Shown one piece after another: positions 1 to 4,629 of a stretch of 6,901 bases of DNA (its first letter is position 1; every line of letters begins with the position of its first letter). The translations under genes were made by a program, and so were the position numbers. The DNA comes from Fibrobacteres bacterium CG2_30_45_31 (GTDB taxonomy: Bacteria > Fibrobacterota > Fibrobacteria > Fibrobacterales > Fibrobacteraceae). The stretch covers positions 1-6,901 of the forward strand of contig MNYL01000269.1 of the NCBI GenBank assembly GCA_001873075.1. Direction: 5' to 3'. The notes beneath the pieces were generated by a model. It did not search any database, was not told the DNA's origin, and saw only the letters and a program-made list of their open reading frames with translations.

Positions 1-168
1 GAAGTCACAACCTTTCGAACACCGATTTGAGACCGAAATATCGGCCAGTTCAGGCCACGGAGCGCGAATAGGGTTCTCCGGCAAAGTTTTCCCCCAGCGC
101 ACGGTAAAACCGTTTTCGCGGTAGCCCAGGAAATGATAATCAGAGGAATGTCGATACATAGGTTCCAT
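1..168 (-). CDS. Radical SAM protein, N-terminal fragment (cut by window edge)
   Basis: Reading the minus strand from the ATG at 168-166 gives 56 uninterrupted residues to the edge of the window. They begin MEPMYRHSSDYHF and end ISVSNRCSKGCDF. The end carries Cys50 and Cys54 with CxxxC spacing after a beta-strand-like ADISVSN. This is how radical SAM enzymes present the CxxxCxxC motif that binds the [4Fe-4S] cluster and S-adenosylmethionine. The third cysteine would be residue 57, just outside the window. The segment before it (FTVRWGKTLPENPIRAPWPEL) is a lead-in, not a known domain. An in-frame TAA lies 12 bases upstream of the ATG, so the start is Met1 or Met4 (codon at 159-157); neither has a clear Shine-Dalgarno sequence. 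The gene diverges from the HEAT-repeat gene. The radical SAM assignment is fairly safe; the substrate cannot be told from this fragment. Confidence 0.72.
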   Translation of the reverse strand, partial: MEPMYRHSSDYHFLGYRENGFTVRWGKTLPENPIRAPWPELADISVSNRCSKGCDF

Positions 169-230
169 GCTGAACCATTAAGCAATTCTCATGCCTATTA
201 TTCAAAACGATCAAAGAGAGCACTCACTCC

Positions 231-243
231 AACCCTATTCGCG
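231..243. repeat. 13-base inverted copy of a radical SAM gene segment
   Basis: The 13 bases AACCCTATTCGCG here are the exact reverse complement of positions 63-75, which lie inside the radical SAM coding region where they encode part of ENPIR. The match does not extend on either side. The arms are 155 bases apart, too far for a simple terminator hairpin. Confidence 0.6.
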
Positions 244-260
244 AAACTTACACAGACCAA

Positions 261-395
261 GTGACTACAGAAGTACACCTCCCCCCAGTAATTGTCATTG
301 ACACATCACCGCTTACACTTATCCTGAGTGCTATACTAATGCAAGCGGTTCTTTTTTTCCTAATTAAAAAACATGATGACTCGAATGATCCCTAA
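261..395 (+). CDS. Possible small membrane peptide or gene remnant
   Basis: A plus-strand frame is open from 174 to the TAA at 393-395. It has no ATG until position 339; the first usual start is GTG at 261, giving about 44 residues. The peptide has a hydrophobic stretch (PLTLILSAILMQAVLFFLI), then KK and a hydrophilic tail HDDSNDP. This is the pattern of one membrane helix with a cytoplasmic C-terminus, or of the last helix of a larger membrane protein. Against it, no ribosome binding site precedes the GTG, and the likely promoter at 298-325 and inverted repeat at 308-349 lie inside the frame. I do not recognise a family. It may be a remnant or chance. Confidence 0.2.
   Translation: MTTEVHLPPVIVIDTSPLTLILSAILMQAVLFFLIKKHDDSNDP
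298..325 (+). promoter_or_regulatory. Sigma70-like promoter
   Basis: A perfect -35 hexamer TTGACA (298-303) is followed after 16 bases by TATCCT (320-325), which matches four of six consensus -10 positions. Transcription would start near 332 and could read into the HEAT-repeat gene with a long leader. It overlaps an inverted repeat (308-314 with 343-349). Confidence 0.4.
308..360 (+). terminator. Inverted repeat followed by a T-run (weak terminator or operator)
   Basis: ACCGCTT at 308-314 pairs with AAGCGGT at 343-349 across a 28-base loop that contains a smaller CACT/AGTG pairing (316-319 with 327-330). A pyrimidine tract with seven T follows at 350-360. The shape resembles a rho-independent terminator, but the stem is short and the loop long. 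No upstream plus-strand gene is known to need it. Because it overlaps the promoter at 298-325, it could instead be an operator. Confidence 0.3.
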
Positions 396-424
396 CCTTT
401 TCTGATCTTGCCAGAGTTTAGACG

Positions 425-553
425 TTGCCGGTGTTTTTTACCCCTGGTGTTCAGGTTGCGCTGGAAAAGCGGGAAATGGCAGAATCAACTGGTACCGTTC
501 TTTATAAGAAACTGGGGGAAAACTCCGACTCACAAACGGATCTCTTGAAATAG
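425..553 (+). pseudogene. Short protein-like open frame, possible gene remnant
   Basis: The plus strand is open from 422 to the TAG at 551-553. Possible starts are TTG at 425 (42 residues), GTG at 431 or ATG at 476 (25 residues). The peptide includes VALEKREMAESTGTVLYKK and ends GENSDSQTDLLK. It is charged and helix-like, typical of the end of a soluble protein. No ribosome binding site sits at proper spacing before any start, and the likely HEAT-gene promoter begins at its last codons. I do not recognise a family. A C-terminal remnant is my preferred reading, but chance is possible. Confidence 0.2.
512..524. repeat. Second 13-base inverted copy of a radical SAM gene segment
   Basis: CTGGGGGAAAACT here is the exact reverse complement of positions 85-97, inside the radical SAM coding region (encoding part of RWGKT). 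The match stops at both ends. It is the second such 13-mer in the same intergenic region, and the order of the two copies does not fit one simple duplication. Confidence 0.6.
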
Positions 554-573
554 AGAGTGGGAAAGAATTAAAT
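545..573 (+). promoter_or_regulatory. Likely promoter of the HEAT-repeat gene
   Basis: TTGAAA (545-550) and TTAAAT (568-573) are separated by 17 bases, the ideal sigma70 spacing; they match five and four consensus positions. Transcription would start near 580, leaving a leader of about 30 bases before the ATG at 612. This is a prediction from sequence only. Confidence 0.4.
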
Positions 574-611
574 TCCTATTTGTCAAACATTCTAAACAAG
601 GCTTTCAAAAA

Positions 612-2309
612 ATGACAAACAAATCGATTTTACTGATTCTGCTGTTTTCAGGGACCGTTTTGCTATGGGCCGGGAACCCAGCCACAGATATTCTGTCTGA
701 AAATTCCAAAATCCGGCAAAAAGCAGTCATCGCCCTTGGGAAAAAATCCGACGACCGTTCTGTGGATCTTTTGATTCAAGCGCTCCAGGATTCTGTTTAT
801 GAAGTGAGAGTTGCGTCCATTCATTCTTTGGGGAAAACGAAAAACCGGCACGCGATTGCACCCCTCCTCTCCTTCCTCAATGAATACGCTGGTTGGGAAG
901 AACGCCGTGCGGTGGAGGAAGCAATTCAGAAAATCGTCGGGAATACCTGCCCAAACGAACTTCTCGATGGAGCGCATCATGAAAAAAGTGATGCCCGTAA
1001 ACTCGCCATTGAAGTGATCGGTAAATGTAAAACCCAAAATATTGTCCCCCTCTTGTTCGAAGCCATTCATGATTCCATATCCGGCGTGAGGGAGGCCGCC
1101 TTATCTGCACTGGCCGCGCGTAAAGAACCCTGGATTGCGGACTCACTGATCGCAGCCATTCCCTCCATGAGTTCCAATGGTCGAATCATTTTCACGCTCC
1201 GAGAGATGAACAAGGTGGAACTCCTCCTTAGAAATGCGAAAAATTCTAATGATACCATTCGAAGTGGTGTTCTCCATGTATTACAGGAAATGGAAGACCC
1301 GCGCATTGAACCGATCATGCTTCAGGCCCTGAAAGACAGTAGTGCTATGGTCCGCGCTCAAGCTGTCTATGGACTGAATCTACAGAATAATTCGAAAGTA
1401 ACAAATGTGCTTCTGGAAATGTACAACGACACAAGCGCCATGGTACGTCGTGCGGTAGTCGAACAAATTACTGGCTGGAGAGAAATCCCAGGAAGGCACC
1501 CTATTTTGATCAAAGCCCTTTCGGACACCGATGTTGAAGTGCGCGGAAAAACGGTTGAATTTTTTTCCCAAACAAAAGATTCTTCTGTCACTCTTCCCAT
1601 GATCGCCCTTCTTGCGGATAGAGCGAAATACCGCTATGACTATATTCGAGAATACGTCGTGAAATACCTTGCCGAAAACGGAGACCAACGGGCGGAATCC
1701 GCCATGATGGAAGCTTTGACAGATTCTTCGGTTTCTGTTCGTAGATGTGCTGCCGAATTCATGGGAAGACGAAAAGTTTTAGGTGCCGTTGCCCCCCTGA
1801 TGGATTTCCTTGCAAGTGATGATAAGTACATTAGAAAAGAGGGAGCTCTGTCACTCACCCTCATTGACGATACCACTGGTCTCCGCGCACTCGTACCCGT
1901 ACTGCGTGATGAAAACAGAGAAGTCCGTGCAGCGGCAGCCTCCGGACTCAAAACACACCGCATCACCCTCAAAGAAGCGGATGAATATTACCTGATGATT
2001 GCCGCCTGCGACCGCCAAGAAGTGGATGCTCATTGGCAAGAAATTCGCACGCAACTGATCCGTGATATTTCTAATCCTTCTAAAGTTTATTATGCAGTTT
2101 CCGCGCTAATGTGGATTGGAAATGCCTCCGTGATTCCCCAGATGATTCAGATCATGGACGCACAGGACGAAACCCTGATTCCCAATACATACCTGAATTC
2201 AGGAAACTTAGAGTTGAGAAAAGCAGCGGAATCTTGGTGCAACAAAAGAGGTTACTACGTCGAAAGTACCAATTCAGGAGTGAACACTCTCGGAAGCTGG
2301 GGAGAATAA
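612..2309 (+). CDS. Exported HEAT-repeat protein
   Basis: This 565-residue protein begins with a Sec signal peptide: Lys4, a hydrophobic core at residues 6-19 (ILLILLFSGTVLLW), and probable cleavage near Ala20. No lipobox cysteine is present, so the mature protein is likely periplasmic or secreted. Nearly all the rest is HEAT repeats of the PBS-lyase type, about 31 residues each. The recurring signature is D-S/D-x-x-x-VR-x-x-A at about residues 60, 154, 242, 273, 305, 371 and 433, with weaker units near 31 and 404. Such repeats stack into a curved solenoid that binds proteins; no catalytic motif is visible. The C-terminal part, from about residue 450, diverges from the repeat. The ATG has a weak AAGG ten bases upstream. 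It is probably a single gene with its own promoter. The family is safe; the partner is unknown. Confidence 0.88.
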   Translation: MTNKSILLILLFSGTVLLWAGNPATDILSENSKIRQKAVIALGKKSDDRSVDLLIQALQDSVYEVRVASIHSLGKTKNRHAIAPLLSFLNEYAGWEERRAVEEAIQKIVGNTCPNELLDGAHHEKSDARKLAIEVIGKCKTQNIVPLLFEAIHDSISGVREAALSALAARKEPWIADSLIAAIPSMSSNGRIIFTLREMNKVELLLRNAKNSNDTIRSGVLHVLQEMEDPRIEPIMLQALKDSSAMVRAQAVYGLNLQNNSKVTNVLLEMYNDTSAMVRRAVVEQITGWREIPGRHPILIKALSDTDVEVRGKTVEFFSQTKDSSVTLPMIALLADRAKYRYDYIREYVVKYLAENGDQRAESAMMEALTDSSVSVRRCAAEFMGRRKVLGAVAPLMDFLASDDKYIRKEGALSLTLIDDTTGLRALVPVLRDENREVRAAAASGLKTHRITLKEADEYYLMIAACDRQEVDAHWQEIRTQLIRDISNPSKVYYAVSALMWIGNASVIPQMIQIMDAQDETLIPNTYLNSGNLELRKAAESWCNKRGYYVESTNSGVNTLGSWGE

Positions 2310-2328
2310 CGACAACAAGGGTACATCT

Positions 2329-2394
2329 ATGAAAGAGAGCGACAAATTGTTTTCATCGCCTAATTCAGTGTATATTACCTATAAATCAAAGTGA
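2329..2394 (+). CDS. Possible 21-residue peptide upstream of the stress protein gene
   Basis: ATG at 2329 opens a 21-codon frame (MKESDKLFSSPNSVYITYKSK) ending at TGA 2392-2394, seven bases before the stress protein ATG. An AAGGG seven bases upstream is a plausible ribosome binding site, better than that of several real genes here. However, the likely promoter of the next gene lies within it, so it would be translated only from read-through of the HEAT-gene transcript. No family is recognised. Confidence 0.2.
   Translation: MKESDKLFSSPNSVYITYKSK
2347..2376 (+). promoter_or_regulatory. Likely promoter of the universal stress protein gene
   Basis: TTGTTT (2347-2352) and TATATT (2371-2376) are 18 bases apart and resemble sigma70 -35 and -10 boxes. 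Transcription would start near 2383, just before the GTGAGG ribosome binding site (2391-2396). This would give the stress gene expression independent of the HEAT-repeat gene. Confidence 0.45.
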
Positions 2395-2401
2395 GGCTTC
2401 T

Positions 2402-2833
2402 ATGTTATACAATAAAATTTTAATCGCCGTGGACAGCAGCGAATACTCCATGAAAGCGGCGAAAAAGGGGTTGGAACTGGCGAACCAGTTGAAAGCCGAT
2501 GCCGCATTATTGTTTGTTATCGATCTCACCAAAGCCACGGGGAATGTCGATGCAGGGATACTCCCCGCCGAAGCGATGATCGTCCTCAAAAAGGAAGCCG
2601 AACAGACTTTGAATCAACTCGCTACCATGTACAGCGAAAAAGAACCAGTGAAGTTTATTGTTGAAGGGCACCCTTACGAGGATATTTTGAAAACCGCCAA
2701 AATCTGGCAGGCGGATTTAATCGTCGTCGGGACTCATGGAAGAACCGGTTTACTCTCTCTACTCATGGGAAGCGTGACCGAGCACCTTCTGGAGCATTCC
2801 AAAATTCCTGTCATGGTGGTACCCGCAAAATAG
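2402..2833 (+). CDS. Universal stress protein, UspA superfamily, single domain
   Basis: At 143 residues this is the usual size of a single-domain Usp. The first strand and loop, KILIAVDSSEYS (residues 5-16), contain Asp11, the usual contact near the adenine. The ATP-binding signature G-2x-G-9x-G-S/T is complete: Gly110, Gly113, Gly123 and Ser124, within GTHGRTGLLSLLMGS. The last strand PVMVVPA is also typical. It therefore belongs to the ATP-binding (MJ0577-like) branch rather than the non-nucleotide UspA branch. These cytoplasmic proteins usually form dimers and act in stress survival or signalling; the exact role is not visible here. GTGAGG six bases before the ATG is a good ribosome binding site. 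It follows the HEAT-repeat gene by 92 bases and has its own likely promoter. I saw no clear terminator after it. Confidence 0.93.
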   Translation: MLYNKILIAVDSSEYSMKAAKKGLELANQLKADAALLFVIDLTKATGNVDAGILPAEAMIVLKKEAEQTLNQLATMYSEKEPVKFIVEGHPYEDILKTAKIWQADLIVVGTHGRTGLLSLLMGSVTEHLLEHSKIPVMVVPAK

Positions 2834-2852
2834 CAAGCCTTGTTGAAAATTT

Positions 2853-3021
2853 TTAGAATAGATAACCAAACTTGATATCCATCGTCTGCAATTTGCAAAC
2901 TGGCTAACTCCACTTGGTATTTGTGGTTGATGGTATATACAAGATCAAAACGTTGCATCATGATGTAAGGGAAGTCGAAATCTATATCATAATGATCGTT
3001 GAGTCCATTGTCTGGTGACCC
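2853..3021 (-). pseudogene. 3' remnant of an outer-membrane beta-barrel protein gene, frameshifted
   Basis: The minus strand is open from 3021 in one frame and reads RFDLVYTINHKYQVELA, whose alternating hydrophobic residues around an NHK turn look like a beta-hairpin. Near 2883-2907 the protein-like signal moves to another frame, which ends TMDIKFGYLF and a stop at 2853-2855. That ending is the classic C-terminal signature of Gram-negative outer-membrane proteins: terminal Phe with hydrophobic or aromatic residues at every second position before it (Tyr, Phe, Ile, Met). That is the signal recognised by the BAM complex. No start codon or upstream barrel is present; a stop at 3022-3024 closes the frame. 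I infer a decayed gene end left by deletion. It lies convergent to the stress protein gene, 19 bases from its stop. A sequencing error could explain the frameshift but not the missing upstream part. Confidence 0.5.
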
Positions 3022-3167
3022 CTAATAAACAACTTTTTTCGCCTTGTAAGTGACAATTTATTGTTTTTTGCTCAAAAAAAAGTCTGAATTCTGGATTTTG
3101 TGGACTTTTAAAGCCATAAAAAAAATAATCATTGCCGTCCTGTACCTTATATTAGTATGCTCTCTCT
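3022..3167. other. AT-rich intergenic DNA before the sugar transporter
   Basis: This stretch is rich in A and T runs. It contains a weak inverted repeat (AAAAGTC 3078-3084 with GACTTTT 3103-3109, 18-base loop). Just before the transporter it has TTGCCG (3132-3137) with TAGTAT 15 bases on (3153-3158), a poor promoter match. No gene was recognised. The transporter ATG has no Shine-Dalgarno sequence in the 20 bases before it. Confidence 0.45.
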
Positions 3168-4553
3168 ATGACAACAAAAAACAAGTCTTTATTTTATTCT
3201 CTCTTCTTAAGTTCGGTGGCAGCCATCGGCGGTTTTCTCTTTGGTTACGATAGCGCCGTCATCAACGGCACGGTCAGTGCCATTCAACAAGCTTTCGGAA
3301 CCTCTTCCGTCGCTTCCGGGTTCTCTGTAGCATCCATGCTTCTCGGGTGTGCCGTGGGCGCATTCTTCGCAGGGAACGTTGCGGATCGTCTGGGGCGGAA
3401 ACCCGTCATGTTCTTTACGGGCCTCCTGTTTCTCGTGAGTGCCTTTGGTTCCGGTATTGCCTCCGGTGCTTTTGAATTCGTTATCTATCGTTTGCTCGGC
3501 GGTTTTGCAGTGGGTGCGGCAAGTGTGCTTGCTCCGACTTACATTTCTGAAATCGCCCCGCCCAGTATTCGGGGACGCCTTGCTTCAATGCAACAGCTCG
3601 CCATTGTGGTGGGTATTTTTTCAGCCTTTCTTGTGAACTACGCCATCGCGAGAGCCTCGGGAGGCGCATCAATGCCTTTCCTTTTAAATATCCCTGCCTG
3701 GTCTTGGATGTTCTGGAGTGAACTCGTACCAACCTTACTTTTCATTATTCTCTTGTTTTTGATTCCAGAATCACCGCGCTATTTGGTCTCCGTCAAGAAA
3801 GAAGCAAAAGCCAAACGCATCCTCACTCGATTACTCCCCAAAAATGTGATTGAAGAAACACTGGATGAAATCCGTGAAAGTCTTCAACGGAAACACAAGC
3901 CCCAATTCAGTGATATTTTCAAAAATGGAAGAATTCTCGCCATCGTCTGGGTCGGCATCGCCTTAAGCATTTTTCAGCAGTTCGTGGGTATCAATGTCGT
4001 TTTTTATTATGGTTCGGTACTTTGGCAAACCGCAGGATTCACCGAATCGGACGCCCTTCTCATTAACGTGCTTTCGGGCACCATCAATATTGTTTCGACC
4101 TTAGTCGCTATCGCCCTTATTGACAAAGCAGGCCGTAAGCCTCTCCTTCTTGTGGGTTCCATCGGCATGACGATCACCCTCGGCGTTTTGACGGTTCTCT
4201 TTACCCTTACCCAATCCAGCGGTGGGGAAATTCACATGAGCGCCATTCAGGCGACCATCGCACTCGTAGCCGCTCATCTTTACATTTTCTGCTTTGGTGT
4301 TTCCTGGGGACCTACCGTCTGGGTACTCTTGGGCGAAATGTTCAACAACAAAATCCGTGGTGCTGCCATTTCAACAGCAGCTTCTGCACAGTGGGTGGCT
4401 AATTTTGCCATCACGATAACCTTCCCCATGTTACTTGCCGCCTTTGGCCTTTTCGCGGCCTATGGACTCTACACACTCTTTGCGTTTCTCTCCATTTTCT
4501 TTGTACTCTCCTTCGTCAAGGAAACCAAAGGAAAGAAACTCGAAGATATGTAA
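3168..4553 (+). CDS. Sugar porter, MFS transporter (XylE/GLUT family), probable sugar:H+ symporter
   Basis: The 461 residues have the 12-helix plan and all main signatures of the sugar porter family: GFLFGYDSAVINGT (22-35), ADRLGRKP (72-79) after helix 2, PESPRYLV (200-207) after helix 6, QQFVGINVVFYYG (270-282) in helix 7, DKAGRKP (319-325), WGPTVWVLLGEMF (380-392) in helix 10, and KETKGKKLE (451-459) in place of the usual PETKG. By comparison with E. coli XylE, sugar-binding positions are kept: Gln143, Gln270, Gln271, Asn276, Trp385 and Gln408. Asp28 and Arg108 match XylE Asp27 and Arg133, the pair tied to proton coupling, so symport with H+ is likely. The protein sits in the inner membrane and imports a monosaccharide; xylose or glucose is plausible but not proven. 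The ATG is the first possible start after an in-frame stop at 3153-3155, and no ribosome binding site is visible. Confidence 0.93.
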   Translation: MTTKNKSLFYSLFLSSVAAIGGFLFGYDSAVINGTVSAIQQAFGTSSVASGFSVASMLLGCAVGAFFAGNVADRLGRKPVMFFTGLLFLVSAFGSGIASGAFEFVIYRLLGGFAVGAASVLAPTYISEIAPPSIRGRLASMQQLAIVVGIFSAFLVNYAIARASGGASMPFLLNIPAWSWMFWSELVPTLLFIILLFLIPESPRYLVSVKKEAKAKRILTRLLPKNVIEETLDEIRESLQRKHKPQFSDIFKNGRILAIVWVGIALSIFQQFVGINVVFYYGSVLWQTAGFTESDALLINVLSGTINIVSTLVAIALIDKAGRKPLLLVGSIGMTITLGVLTVLFTLTQSSGGEIHMSAIQATIALVAAHLYIFCFGVSWGPTVWVLLGEMFNNKIRGAAISTAASAQWVANFAITITFPMLLAAFGLFAAYGLYTLFAFLSIFFVLSFVKETKGKKLEDM

Positions 4554-4571
4554 CACGATCCATTCAAAATC

Positions 4572-4601
4572 AAAAAAGCCTGCGAAATGCGGGCTTTTTT
4601 T
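4572..4601. terminator. Bidirectional rho-independent terminator
   Basis: AAAAAAGCCTGC (4572-4583) pairs with GCGGGCTTTTTT (4589-4600) around the five-base loop GAAAT, with one G-T wobble. A further T follows. The A-run on one side and T-run on the other let it work on both strands. It serves the transporter (stop 18 bases before it) and the convergent murD operon (stop 28 bases beyond it). Confidence 0.9.
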
Positions 4602-4629
4602 ACAGGCAAATTTTAGGATGGGTTCGTCG

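Larger units (their letters stand above)
169..611. other. Long intergenic region between divergent genes
   Basis: No established gene was recognised in these 443 bases. They hold a likely promoter with an overlapping inverted repeat (298-360), a plus-strand open frame with a predicted membrane segment (174-395), another short open frame (422-553), a likely promoter for the HEAT-repeat gene (545-573), and two 13-base inverted copies of segments of the neighbouring radical SAM gene. The mix of short protein-like frames without good starts suggests decayed coding DNA, but I could not assign a parent gene. Confidence 0.6.

Noticed and set aside
206..290. Minus-strand GTG frame after a GGGGGGAGGTG sequence
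   Set aside because: The purine run looks like a strong ribosome site, but the GTG overlaps it and the short product has no gene-like features.
191..301. 36-codon plus-strand frame starting at ATG 191
   Set aside because: It has no ribosome binding site and a low-complexity, unstructured product; nothing suggests a real gene.
2834..2850. CAAGCCTTG as a terminator after the stress protein gene
   Set aside because: Only three base pairs with a three-base loop and no proper T-run next to it.
2734..2961. 75-codon minus-strand frame taken as a complete gene
   Set aside because: Its second half is antisense to the stress protein gene. Only the part above 2853 looks protein-like, and the better ending is in another frame, so it is described as a remnant instead.
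3050..3253. 67-codon plus-strand frame with a hydrophobic stretch overlapping the transporter start
   Set aside because: It has no ribosome binding site, its hydrophobicity follows from AT-rich DNA, and its second part lies in the wrong frame of the well-supported transporter.
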